DNA of 64,000 nt from JABLTI01 sp035528035 (GTDB lineage Archaea > Asgardarchaeota > Heimdallarchaeia > JABLTI01). The notes under the pieces were generated by a model. The model was not told the origin of the DNA. It ran no database searches and worked only from the letters and a program-made list of their open reading frames with translations. The translations under genes and the position numbers were made by a program. Each line of letters opens with the position of its first letter. Positions within the stretch are counted from its first letter, which is position 1. The DNA lies in contig DATKZI010000008.1 in the NCBI GenBank assembly GCA_035528035.1, forward strand, positions 1 to 64,000. Direction: 5' to 3'. Below are positions 26,143 through 34,647 of this stretch, piece by piece.

Positions 26143-26553
26143 ATGGATTTTGTTTGTGGAAAATGTAATACAAAATTAGAAAAATCACCTAATTTGCTTA
26201 GTAATGGTTGTACTAAATGTGGTTCCAAGGTTTTTAGAACGGTTACAGCATCAGCTAGTGAGTTGTTAAGAAGTCTTCGAACATTACCTCAAGTAAAGGA
26301 GAAAACTTTGGAGGAATCGGGGGAGAAAAGTTATGAAATTATTCCAAAAATAATTTTTGAAAATCTTGAACAAAAAAGAATTGACGATTTGAATGATGAT
26401 AGTATCCCTTCTGTTAAACTAAAAGAAAAGGGTGTATACGAGGTTAATATTGAAGGTCTTTTTAGAAACAAGCAATCAGACCCTATCATTTTAAGTGGGA
26501 AAACAGGTATTTATAGAGTTGAATTTATGCCCCAAAATAAAAAAGAAGAATAA
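26143..26553 (+). CDS. OapC/ArvC-like zinc-ribbon protein
   Basis: 136 residues. The N-terminus is a zinc ribbon (CGKC at 5-8, CTKCG at about 23-27) and the C-terminus a small beta domain with GVYEVNIEGLF, PIILSGKTGIYRVEF, the recurring end of the archaeal OapC/ArvC family, whose genes often neighbour an Era-like protein in other archaea. The middle is a charged linker. Function is not established. It is alone here, without that partner. Confidence 0.7.
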   Translation: MDFVCGKCNTKLEKSPNLLSNGCTKCGSKVFRTVTASASELLRSLRTLPQVKEKTLEESGEKSYEIIPKIIFENLEQKRIDDLNDDSIPSVKLKEKGVYEVNIEGLFRNKQSDPIILSGKTGIYRVEFMPQNKKEE

Positions 26554-26576
26554 AGAAATCCTATTGAAGGAATTTC

Positions 26577-27011
26577 CTAGGTTTTTGGTGATAGAAGAAA
26601 AAGACCTGTCTCTTCATCTTTAGTTCTATATACTCCTGGACGAGTTTCTACTAAATAAATTTCAGCTGTAACAGAAACAATTGCCTCAACAAGGTGGCCA
26701 CCCAAGCTTGTACCATCTGAATTACCTAGAATTATATGAATATGAGCAACAGGTTTGTTAGTGTCTTTATTTTTCGAGATATTACCTGTACAAGCTAATA
26801 ACTCTACTTCTAGAAAAGGAATGTTGATATATTGTTTCTTTTCAATATCAAAATAACCTATCTTACCTTTTAATAATGCACCAATTCCTGTTAGATAACC
26901 ACCTACAATATTGTGCTCCTTTACATAATTTAAAACACTTGTAAGTAATTCATCACCTTTCTCGAGTTTAATTAAATGTATTTTCTGTGGTTCCATAATC
27001 ATTGTTTTCAA
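26577..27011 (-). CDS. PPC/DUF296 domain protein
   Basis: 144 residues of the plants-and-prokaryotes-conserved (PPC, DUF296) fold, which forms trimers; in plants it is attached to AT-hook DNA-binding proteins. Seen are RLEKGDELL-type IKLEKGDELLTSVLNYV, GGYLTGIGALLKGKIGYFD, ELLACTGNIS and the histidine motif VAHIHIILG, which often binds a metal. No AT hook is present. A TTG at 27011 has AGGTG 8 nt upstream; ATG 27002 and 26996 are alternatives. Confidence 0.85.
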   Translation of the reverse strand: MKTMIMEPQKIHLIKLEKGDELLTSVLNYVKEHNIVGGYLTGIGALLKGKIGYFDIEKKQYINIPFLEVELLACTGNISKNKDTNKPVAHIHIILGNSDGTSLGGHLVEAIVSVTAEIYLVETRPGVYRTKDEETGLFLLSPKT

Positions 27012-27065
27012 TTTTATTTCACCTGTTTTTTACTTGGTACTTTTTTTGAGACATAATTAAAAACA

Positions 27066-28412
27066 TTAGGAATTTAGTTGATTCCTTAAAGTTCTGATTT
27101 GTTCTCTCACAAAAGTAAGTTCTTGATTGATTTGTTCAATTGTTTCATCGAATTCCTTTTTACTTTTTAATCCTTCTTGAAAATCAGTTTCATTTTTCTC
27201 ACTTTCTCGTTCCAAGCGATATTTTTCAGCTTCAAGAGTGAGTAATTGCATATAAGGATCAACCGCTGGAGTACTATTGTTTTCTTTAATTTCTTCTTCA
27301 ACTTTTGTATTAAAATCAGGCATTTTAACTAAACTTTCTAATGGATCTTCTTCAATAATTATTTTAGATTTTTCAAGACTATCTGACGTCTCTTCTTTAA
27401 CAATTGGAACGATGATCTCAGGCTCATATATTTCTATAGGTGTTTCTTGAATAGGGGCAATTGAACTTAGTTCTTTATCATTCATTTTTTCTTTGAAATT
27501 TGATAATTGTCGTTCTGTTTCTCTTTCTGCTTCCGAAATAATTGATTTCATTTGACTTAATACAGATGTAGCACCTGTTTTACGATTTTTATCTTGTGTA
27601 ATTTTCTTTAACATTTCCTCTGAAATAATAGTTTCATCTTCTTGTTCCAATTCAGTTGGTGGTTCAATCTCCAAAGGTATGATTGGAGGTAATACTTCCA
27701 CAAGCTCTTCTGGAGTGGATTCGTTTATTGACACTTCCTCTGGTTCTGATTTTTCTATCTCTACAGGTAAAATTAATGGCGGTTCTTCTATAAATTTCTC
27801 CTCTACATTTGGTTCATCTTGGATTAATTCAACTGATTCATCAACTTCTTCAATTAATGGTTTTGATAAAGTAGTCTCTACTGATACTGAATGGGTTGCT
27901 TCTAGTGATTTTTTCCAAGGTAAAGTATAAGTGCTTGATGATTCAGTTTTCACATGTTCTTCTGGTGCGGGTGTTTGCGCTGATTTTTCTTTTACTAAAC
28001 TCTTGATTAATAATCTAAGATCATCCAATTCAGATTTTAATACATCGAGCTCTCCCTTTAAACGAGTAGCTTCAGAAGACTCTGTAACTTCCATACTAAA
28101 AACAACATTTTTAGCATTTATAATTACTTCATAAACTAAATCAACTAATTCTTTTTGTTGTCTAAACCAATGACCATATGGATCCCATTCTAGAAGAATC
28201 TCTCGTAAGGTTTCAAGTTGAGAAACAAAATCTTTATTGTATTCTCGTTCACTAATTAACGCTGCTTCTAAATTAGAGAGGACATCTATCAATTCCACAC
28301 GCATTTCAACCTCTTGTTGAGGATTTGTTTCACCTTTTATGAGTATGGAATAAATTTTTTCTATTCTTTGAACGTTTTTTGTGAATATATCTTCTGTCAA
28401 TTGATTATTCAC
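27066..28412 (-). CDS. Long acidic coiled-coil protein
   Basis: 448 residues, not recognised. An N-terminal helical part (1-150) is followed by a low-complexity region very rich in Glu, Pro, Ile, Ser and Val (about 165-400; repeated PPLILPVEIE / PPIIPLEIE-type units). The C-terminus is a coiled coil (LEAEKYRLERESEKNETDF, TIEQINQELTFVREQIRTL). No TM helix or enzyme motif. The repeats could be linear interaction motifs. Start is GTG 28412; the adjacent ATG is out of frame. Confidence 0.65.
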   Translation of the reverse strand: MNNQLTEDIFTKNVQRIEKIYSILIKGETNPQQEVEMRVELIDVLSNLEAALISEREYNKDFVSQLETLREILLEWDPYGHWFRQQKELVDLVYEVIINAKNVVFSMEVTESSEATRLKGELDVLKSELDDLRLLIKSLVKEKSAQTPAPEEHVKTESSSTYTLPWKKSLEATHSVSVETTLSKPLIEEVDESVELIQDEPNVEEKFIEEPPLILPVEIEKSEPEEVSINESTPEELVEVLPPIIPLEIEPPTELEQEDETIISEEMLKKITQDKNRKTGATSVLSQMKSIISEAERETERQLSNFKEKMNDKELSSIAPIQETPIEIYEPEIIVPIVKEETSDSLEKSKIIIEEDPLESLVKMPDFNTKVEEEIKENNSTPAVDPYMQLLTLEAEKYRLERESEKNETDFQEGLKSKKEFDETIEQINQELTFVREQIRTLRNQLNS

Positions 28413-28542
28413 CCATTTTTATTTTTTCTAACGAGTACACTATGTTTGAGTGTTAAACTATTTCTAGCTTTTCATATAGGTATTTCTAATTTTTTATTTA
28501 ACTATAAAGAAAAAAATAGGCTATAAAAAGAAAGAAAATAAA

Positions 28543-29544
28543 CTAAGATAATCCAAGATGAGTTTCTCTTCGTTTTTGATAATCTTTTGGTAAATGATTT
28601 TGCACAAAGATTTTAGCAATTGAAATTTCTTTTTTAAGACCATCAATTATATCAACATAAGATTCATTTTCAACGCCCCAAATAAAGAGATTTAATGCTG
28701 ATTGATTTTTCTCTTGAAATGTTTTAGCAAATTGGATATTGTTTTTAAGAGTTTGAAATTCAGGTGTAGAAGTTGTAGAAGGATAAGGAGACCATGGTGA
28801 TAAATGAATTGTAGGTGTACCGTATTTAGCTATAGAATCAATTTTCTGTCCATAATGAGTAAATGCCCCCTGAGGTCCTAAGGTTGGATCAATATCCATA
28901 GTAATACTTAAAGGAATATTCTTCTTGGAAGCGGTAACTTGAGAAAGTTCCATGAGTATAGTTTCTAATGCATTTGCCCTCCACTGATTCCAATGGGCAT
29001 ACAAATTATTGTCTCTTTGCATATCACCCAAAGAGAAAATTCGCTCAATACCATAGCGTTCAGAAAATTGTCTTCTGCAATTTTCACAGAAGCTATAATT
29101 TTCTCTTGGGAATCTAATATTATCAAGTAACACTCCATGAATTGGGAAAGAGATAATTTCTGTAAGGATTCCTTTAAGATAATTTGTATATTGAGTTTTA
29201 AATGGATCAATAAAATAAGGATTTGGATTTCCTCCATCCTTTATAGCTGAATAACCAGGATTCTTAGCTAGAAAAGAATCCGCAAGACCACTAACTAATG
29301 CATACACTTTGATACCTATTGAATCAGCTATAGAGGTAAAGGTTGAGAAAAACTCATTTGTATCACGATCTGTCGGTGCGATAGCACTTCGAAAGTGAAC
29401 AAAGCCGGAAGTGGATTTAGCAATAATTGCTACCTCACTAAGGAAGCCTCCATTCTCAGCTAGAAACTCATCAGGGCTTTGCTTAATATAAGCTGGATCT
29501 ATTATTGGTATATAATTGTGACTTGAAAGCGTCCTAATATCCAT
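28543..29544 (-). CDS. Putative GHL10-like glycoside hydrolase (TIM barrel)
   Basis: About 333 residues. Signs of the GHL10/DUF187-type barrel are VHFRSAIAPTDRDTNEF, IKVYALVSGLADSF, FIDPFKTQYTNYLKGILTEI, and the strand GVLLDNIRFPRENYSF followed by CENCRRQFSERYG. D in LLDNIRFP is the likely catalytic-site acid by analogy. No signal peptide is visible, unlike most bacterial members, so it may act inside the cell. Substrate unknown. A GTG at 29559 is possible, but ATG 29544 gives a start closer to the first strand. Confidence 0.65.
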   Translation of the reverse strand: MDIRTLSSHNYIPIIDPAYIKQSPDEFLAENGGFLSEVAIIAKSTSGFVHFRSAIAPTDRDTNEFFSTFTSIADSIGIKVYALVSGLADSFLAKNPGYSAIKDGGNPNPYFIDPFKTQYTNYLKGILTEIISFPIHGVLLDNIRFPRENYSFCENCRRQFSERYGIERIFSLGDMQRDNNLYAHWNQWRANALETILMELSQVTASKKNIPLSITMDIDPTLGPQGAFTHYGQKIDSIAKYGTPTIHLSPWSPYPSTTSTPEFQTLKNNIQFAKTFQEKNQSALNLFIWGVENESYVDIIDGLKKEISIAKIFVQNHLPKDYQKRRETHLGLS

Positions 29545-29789
29545 TGGTTTTCCACACACACAAATAAGATAATATTAAGAAAAAAAGGTTTTTATGTAAT
29601 TTAATTCTTTTTATCTGAATATTTCCATTCAAAATTCAATTATGTTGATTTAAAGGTCAATTGTTTTGCACTTAATCAATAAAAGCTACTTTTTTCAAAA
29701 AAATAATATTAATTTAAGGTATCATTATTGAAATAAAAAGAAAGAAAAATAGACAATTAACCTTGTCAATTGTTCGAATTGTTAGCTAT

Positions 29790-30077
29790 CTATTTTTGTT
29801 CATCAGCATTTACAAAATCTTCTAGATCTATTGGCGCTGGTGGGGGTGTTCGAGCCATAGTCCAACCGATCCATGCTGCTATACTTAAAACAACTATCAT
29901 TGCTAAAAATATAGGGGCAACTATTAAGATGATTGTAACATATTGCGGTATAATAAAAGCATCAACAACAGGGGTCTTATTCCAATCAACTATTCCCCAA
30001 ACTGTAAATGTTCCCCAGGCTCCTAATATCAATAAGGAAAGAATAAATATCGAATATCCAGCAAGTTTGTCCTTCAT
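29790..30077 (-). CDS. Small two-helix membrane protein
   Basis: 95 residues with two TM helices (SIFILSLLILGAWGTFTVWG and VTIILIVAPIFLAMIVVLSI) and an acidic tail. A possible third hydrophobic patch, AAWIGWTM, adjoins the second helix. Family not recognised. ATG 30077 has GGATGGA about 9 nt upstream and is preferred to TTG 30095. The antisense ORF over the same region lacks coding character. The flanking gap 29545-29789 holds nothing I can identify. Confidence 0.6.
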   Translation of the reverse strand: MKDKLAGYSIFILSLLILGAWGTFTVWGIVDWNKTPVVDAFIIPQYVTIILIVAPIFLAMIVVLSIAAWIGWTMARTPPPAPIDLEDFVNADEQK

Positions 30078-30190
30078 TTGTTTAATTCCATCCAATTCCT
30101 AGTAACAAATATTATTCAATAAGAGCGATAAAGCTTCTGTTTTTATAATTATTTCGTTAGACTTTGGTTTAACGAAAGTGTTTTTTAATA

Positions 30191-30239
30191 AAAAAAAAGA
30201 AAAAATAATCTTCTCGAACTTTTTAAATTAAGTTCGAGA
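30191..30239 (-). terminator. Intrinsic-like terminator of the L1-L10 operon
   Basis: TCTCGAACTT (30212-30221) and AAGTTCGAGA (30230-30239) form a perfect 10-bp stem with an 8-nt loop. On the minus strand it lies 16 nt after the L10 stop and is followed by a long T run (seen as A's at 30191-30205). Confidence 0.75.
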
Positions 30240-30255
30240 GGTTTTTCTATATGAT

Positions 30256-31272
30256 TTAACCGAATAGAGACCCCATACCAGAATCTTCGTCATCTTCTTC
30301 TTCCTCTTCTTTTTTAGGTGCTTCTTTTACTGCTTCTTTTGCAGGTGCAGCACTTCCAGCAGCTTGAGCTGCAGAGAGAATTTCAGGGGGAAGAAGGCTG
30401 GGATCATTCTTAGCAATAAGTTTTGCTAAAATCATTGCCTCGAGTTGTGTTTTAGCTAGTACATTTCCAGCTGTTTCAGGGGTGATGAAGTTGGTTTCAA
30501 TTGCCAAAGTAAGAGCATTTCTTTGAGATTTACCAATGAGTTCTGTAATATTTTCTTTGGTTGGGATAGCTGTTTCTAAAGAGAGTGCATATGCGTCTTT
30601 ATGAGCTTTGATCAAATTAGTTAAGATTCCATCAAAATCTACGATCAAATCATCATGTTTTATTATATTACCTACAGAATAAATAGCATCAACAGATAAT
30701 CCAGCAGCAAATGGTTCTTCACCTAATCTACCTAAAACGTTAGCTAATGTTCTTGAGACTTTTTCTCCAGCACGGCAAACAATTCCATCTTCAATAATTT
30801 TAATGGTTCCACCTTCAATTCTAGTCTTAAGTCCAATGGATTGAAGTTCACCTATAACTGGGCCTGGAGCAAAACCAGTGTCTTTTGCTTTTACAGTAAT
30901 ATCCTTTGGTGCGATTTGTCCTTCTTTAGCAGCTGTAGGTATCTTATTTTTTTCAAGATAATTCGCTACTTTGAATGGATTGCCATTGGTTAGTATAAAA
31001 GCACATGAACCGTTGATATAATCTAAGAGTTTTGATATATGCTTATCTTTTATAGCAACTTCTTTTAATGCTAGACGCATGAGAGTGTTTTTAGCTATTT
31101 TTAAAACAGCATCTCCTCTTAAATCACTTCGTAAGCGTTGAATAGTTCGAGCAGCAATATTTTCTACTCGAGTTATTCCTACATTTTTGTAAGCTTGAAT
31201 TAATTTTATCAGTTCTGCTAATTGTTTCTTATTTGTAAAATTAGGTTTATGTTGATAGATTGCTTTACTCAT
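30256..31272 (-). CDS. rplP0: Ribosomal protein L10/P0 (uL10)
   Basis: Stalk base protein that binds 23S rRNA and L12 (P1) dimers. About 338 residues with the N-terminal rRNA-binding domain (RTIQRLRSDLRGDAVLKIAKN), the archaeal insertion domain (APKDITVKAKDTGFAPGPV), L12-binding helices and the acidic end EEEEEDDEDSGMGSLFG that recruits translation GTPases. ATG 31272 follows GAGGTG; its start is 1 nt after the L1 stop, so translation is probably coupled. No L12 gene follows, although archaeal operons often run L1-L10-L12. Confidence 0.96.
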   Translation of the reverse strand: MSKAIYQHKPNFTNKKQLAELIKLIQAYKNVGITRVENIAARTIQRLRSDLRGDAVLKIAKNTLMRLALKEVAIKDKHISKLLDYINGSCAFILTNGNPFKVANYLEKNKIPTAAKEGQIAPKDITVKAKDTGFAPGPVIGELQSIGLKTRIEGGTIKIIEDGIVCRAGEKVSRTLANVLGRLGEEPFAAGLSVDAIYSVGNIIKHDDLIVDFDGILTNLIKAHKDAYALSLETAIPTKENITELIGKSQRNALTLAIETNFITPETAGNVLAKTQLEAMILAKLIAKNDPSLLPPEILSAAQAAGSAAPAKEAVKEAPKKEEEEEDDEDSGMGSLFG

Positions 31273-31273
31273 T

Positions 31274-31921
31274 TTAATGCACCTCAATCTTAATAGATTT
31301 GCCCATAGTTGTTTTAATAACTGCAGATCTGATATTTTGGATACCTTTTTCTAATTTGCCTTCAAGAGCATGTATTACGGCTTCGATATTTTCAGCAACA
31401 TTAGTATCGTCCATTTTAATATTACCAATTTTTGTGAGCACAACTGGATTTTCTTTAATCCTTAGTTTAGCGGTTCTGGTAAATCGTTCAATCAAGACAT
31501 CTATGTCAGCATTTGGTGCAAGAGGTTGGGGCATTTTGCCACGTGGTGCAAGATATTTGCCAAGAAAACGTGCAATAATAGGCATTAGTGGAGGTTCAGC
31601 AAGGAAAAAATCATGTCCTTCCGCCATTTTCCTGATATCCTTAGGTAATTTCCCTAAGGCTTCCAATTCAGTTCTTCCTAAAATCGTTTGTACCCCAGCA
31701 TTTCTAGCTTTAACTGCAAGATCTCCACCAGCGAAGACTACAACATTAACCTTTTTATAAATTGCATGAGGTAATGTAGTTTGGAAGTTAAATCGGTTAC
31801 TTGGTATCTTTAAATCTAAATCTTTAAAGTTCACAGCAAGATCAATGCTTTGAGTAAACTTTCGTTTTTTAGATTCTTTTTTACATATAGCAACCTGTGT
31901 AATTAATTTATTTTTATCCAT
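31274..31921 (-). CDS. rpl1: Ribosomal protein L1 (uL1)
   Basis: L1-stalk protein of the large subunit, and in some archaea a translational repressor of its own mRNA. The 215-residue product has the conserved FFLAEPPLMPIIARFLGKYLAP-type segment, GRTELEALGKLPKD and the C-terminal GIQNIRSAVIKTTMG. Length is normal. First gene of the L1-L10 pair. A 173-bp leader region (31922-32094) separates it from the next gene upstream; I could not identify an L1-binding hairpin there. Confidence 0.96.
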   Translation of the reverse strand: MDKNKLITQVAICKKESKKRKFTQSIDLAVNFKDLDLKIPSNRFNFQTTLPHAIYKKVNVVVFAGGDLAVKARNAGVQTILGRTELEALGKLPKDIRKMAEGHDFFLAEPPLMPIIARFLGKYLAPRGKMPQPLAPNADIDVLIERFTRTAKLRIKENPVVLTKIGNIKMDDTNVAENIEAVIHALEGKLEKGIQNIRSAVIKTTMGKSIKIEVH

Positions 31922-32094
31922 ATTTTATCCGCTTCTGTCAATTTTGGTATTCCATCTTTGTTAAGTCATACACCAAAGAATAAATATTGTATTATGGGTA
32001 TGGTGACAGTAATACGCGTTTATTTCTAGTAAGAAGAAACGATGATATTCTGTTATTAAATTTTACTATTAATTATGAGATTTTAAATAAAAAA

Positions 32095-32955
32095 CTAGTT
32101 TGTATCTAGAAGGATATTAAGAAAAGCAGCATAATTTAGAAAGTTTGTATAGTCGATTGGCATATACTTCCAGCCTTGACCCATTATCATTTTACCATAA
32201 TGTTCCTGCAATTCATGATGATTAACGAACATATAACTGGTTGTTAAATTATCCGGTTTTTGATTGCAGAATAATTTAAGTAACGAATCTAATTTTTTAG
32301 AAACCTTTGTATGTTCATCTAACTTGGAAATCTCAAGCGATATTGTAATAGCAGCACTACTCTTGAATTTGGAATCCTTTTTTACTGGAGTATTGATAAT
32401 ATCAAGATTAAGCTCACCTTTGTTTAGGATAGAGTAAAAATCTCTAAGAAAAACAGGTAAATCATCAAGAGCATTATGGTCCTCAACAAAAAATAATTTA
32501 GCAACAGAGAGGAAATTTGAATCAATGCTTCTTTTAATACTAAATGTTGTGGGGTCAACTTCAGTCACTGAAATAGGTATTTTTGATTGAAGTTTTTTCA
32601 AATATTTTTCCGGATCTAATAGTATAAGAGAGATACCATGATTTGCTAGATTTGTTTTAAGTGATGACACAACTTGGAGAGCTTTTTGAGACAGTCCTTT
32701 TTGTGTACTAGAGGTTAGATAGATATTAAGTGAAATTTCTGGTTTGTTAGCTTTATCCCGACCAAAAAAGATAGTGTATCTATAAATTGACGGATAAAAG
32801 AAGTAAAAGAATGGCCTGTTAATACTTTCGGGAAATTTTATACTTCGATCGTAAGTTGAAGAAAGCTCAATCTTAAATGGTATAATTAGCGTTTTTTTAT
32901 CCTGTTGATCAAATAATATCCCACCTTTATGAGCTTGCGCATATCTAATTGACAA
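32095..32955 (-). CDS. Conserved-looking protein of unknown function, coupled to nob1
   Basis: 286 residues with mixed alpha/beta character and no motif I recognise. Notable stretches are TLIIPFKIELSSTYDRSI, FFYFFYPSIYRYTIFFG (aromatic-rich, not a TM helix) and AAITISLEISKLDEH. The start is TTG 32955 with a strong GGAGG 7 nt before it inside the end of nob1; the two reading frames are 3 nt apart. It is therefore the third gene of nadK-nob1-unknown, and a link to ribosome maturation is possible but unproven. Confidence 0.65.
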   Translation of the reverse strand: MSIRYAQAHKGGILFDQQDKKTLIIPFKIELSSTYDRSIKFPESINRPFFYFFYPSIYRYTIFFGRDKANKPEISLNIYLTSSTQKGLSQKALQVVSSLKTNLANHGISLILLDPEKYLKKLQSKIPISVTEVDPTTFSIKRSIDSNFLSVAKLFFVEDHNALDDLPVFLRDFYSILNKGELNLDIINTPVKKDSKFKSSAAITISLEISKLDEHTKVSKKLDSLLKLFCNQKPDNLTTSYMFVNHHELQEHYGKMIMGQGWKYMPIDYTNFLNYAAFLNILLDTN

Positions 32956-32958
32956 TAA

Positions 32959-33525
32959 TTATCCTCCTTTCTTTGATAAAGTATATTTTTGAGCTTTTTT
33001 CTTCATTTGTGTACCACATTCAATACATTCAACATAGCTTTTTTTGCTTTTAAAGCCACAACCTGGACAAATCCAAAAATATTCATATTTTGAAGTTATG
33101 CCTTTCCAATGAACTCCTCTAAATTTCAATCCTATATGATTTGCTAAGTTTTGAATGTCATAATCATCACTTACTATGTACGCTTTCAAATTTTGTGCTT
33201 TTAATGAAAGAGCAACTGCTATTACTGATAGGTCACATTCTGAAAGTTCTTGTATATCGCCAGTTTCTTCGGCATATTGCTTTGAATCTCTAATAAATGG
33301 TAATTCTGGTGAGATTATTTTCAAGTCTTCATATAATAATGCTTCTTCTATTATAGCTTCGCCTCGTAACATCCCCTCTATTTCAGAAAGTACACATTCG
33401 GGTACATATTTAACTCCTTGTAAATTATGGGCAAGTATTCCATTATAAATTGCTGATGCATCAAGAACATAGACTTGATTTGCTTTTTCCGGCGAATCTT
33501 TTCCAATGTTCTTTTTCGAGCTCAT
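32959..33525 (-). CDS. nob1: rRNA maturation endonuclease Nob1
   Basis: PIN-domain nuclease that cuts the 3' end of pre-16S/18S rRNA during small-subunit maturation. 188 residues: PIN domain with VLDASAIYNG, the acidic SECDLSVIAVAL and IVSDDYDIQNLA, followed by a zinc ribbon CPGC / CIECG (about 150-172). This PIN-plus-ribbon order and length are those of archaeal Nob1. It lies 19 nt after nadK. Confidence 0.94.
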   Translation of the reverse strand: MSSKKNIGKDSPEKANQVYVLDASAIYNGILAHNLQGVKYVPECVLSEIEGMLRGEAIIEEALLYEDLKIISPELPFIRDSKQYAEETGDIQELSECDLSVIAVALSLKAQNLKAYIVSDDYDIQNLANHIGLKFRGVHWKGITSKYEYFWICPGCGFKSKKSYVECIECGTQMKKKAQKYTLSKKGG

Positions 33526-33544
33526 TAGTATTTCACCTTACTCT

Positions 33545-34384
33545 TTAGAAATCAAGTTTATCTTTTAATCGATTGAAAAAACCATAATCAGGAAATCGAA
33601 CAAAAATAGTTTTTTTATTTGCCATAGTTAATTTAACAATTGAATCAGGATGTAATTTGCCTTCTAAAAAACCATCATTTATGACTATAACTTCCCCATC
33701 AAAAGATTCTGGAACAGTTATGGAAATAGTAGAACCTACAGGAATCAAAAAGGGGCGCATACGTCTCGAAACGCTATTGACTGGAACAATTTGCATAGCT
33801 TTAAAGCTAGGTTCTATAATTGAACCTCCTGCAGATAATGCATAGGCTGTAGAACCAACTGGAGTGGAAACTAATATACCATCAAGTAAGTGTTTTCCAA
33901 GATAAAAGTCATCAACATAAAGATCAAGATGACAAATATGAGCACTTAATTTATTGGTAATATAAGCTTCATTTAAAGCACTTGGCAACTCTTTGCCATT
34001 CAATTTAACATTAAGACGCATACAATGTTCTAAGATATAACCACCGGACATTACTCTTTGAAGATTTTTCAATCCATCTTTTAAGGTAGAAGCAGTTAAA
34101 AATCCAAGATGACCAGCGTTTATACCAAATAAAGGAGTTTCATTAGTATAACGGGAAGTCCATAAAATTGTTCCATCTCCACCAAAAGCAATAACAAGAT
34201 CAAAATCATTTAGCTGTTCCATTGGAGTAATTTTAGTATAATTCATATTTTTTCCAAAAGACTCATTCATATAAACAGAAGAACCATATTTTTCGATTAA
34301 TAGGTCGACAATTTGCTGACATTGAATTTGATGTTCAGATCTGGTTGTTCTTGAAACAATAGCTATTTTATTGAAATGAGTCAT
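33545..34384 (-). CDS. nadK: NAD kinase
   Basis: ATP- or polyphosphate-dependent kinase that makes NADP+ from NAD+. Seen are the FGGDGTILW diacylglycerol-kinase-like motif, FGINAGHLGFL, NEAYI, and the glycine-rich TPVGSTAYALSAGGSII. About 279 residues from ATG 34384; a TTG further upstream at 34447 would add a hydrophobic stretch not found in relatives. First gene of the nadK-nob1-unknown operon. Confidence 0.95.
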   Translation of the reverse strand: MTHFNKIAIVSRTTRSEHQIQCQQIVDLLIEKYGSSVYMNESFGKNMNYTKITPMEQLNDFDLVIAFGGDGTILWTSRYTNETPLFGINAGHLGFLTASTLKDGLKNLQRVMSGGYILEHCMRLNVKLNGKELPSALNEAYITNKLSAHICHLDLYVDDFYLGKHLLDGILVSTPVGSTAYALSAGGSIIEPSFKAMQIVPVNSVSRRMRPFLIPVGSTISITVPESFDGEVIVINDGFLEGKLHPDSIVKLTMANKKTIFVRFPDYGFFNRLKDKLDF

Positions 34385-34520
34385 TTTACTCTCAACTCTG
34401 AATAGGATGTAATTAAAAAGGATAAAAGGACTAATAATCTTTTGCACAAGAAATAGTTGAAATTAAATTACTAATAATGGAAATGCTTTTTATTTGAATT
34501 AATACAAGAAAAGACATAAT

Positions 34521-34626
34521 GGGTAGGTAGTCTAGCACGGTATGATTCCTGGTTCGGGTTTAAACTAGAAGTACTATTTAACGAAAAATCAGGTGATCGC
34601 GAGTTCGAATCTCGCCCTACCCACCA
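34521..34626 (+). tRNA. tRNA-Pro (CGG) with intron; CCA encoded
   Basis: Acceptor GGGTAGG (34521-34527) pairs fully with CCTACCC (34616-34622); A73 and CCA follow at 34623-34626. The D arm GTCTAGCACGGTATGAT is typical of archaeal tRNA-Pro. The anticodon stem CCTGG (34548-34552) pairs with TCAGG (34589-34593), including one G-U. The loop reads TT-CGG-G, with anticodon CGG at 34555-34557. The T arm is GCGAG-TTCGAAT-CTCGC. The gene contains a 29-nt insertion after position 37, the canonical site for archaeal introns. Confidence 0.92.
34559..34587 (+). other. tRNA-Pro intron
   Basis: 29 nt inserted between positions 37 and 38 of the tRNA. Removal restores a standard 7-nt anticodon loop. It should be cut at a bulge-helix-bulge by the archaeal splicing endonuclease; the exact boundary could shift by a base. 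Confidence 0.8.
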
Positions 34627-34647
34627 ATAATCTTTTGAAAATTCCTT

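Noticed and set aside
30096..30190. Inverted-repeat-like CGTTAGACTTTGGTTTAACG at about 30152-30176
   Set aside because: The match is short and imperfect and lies beyond a better terminator; chance is likely in AT-rich DNA.
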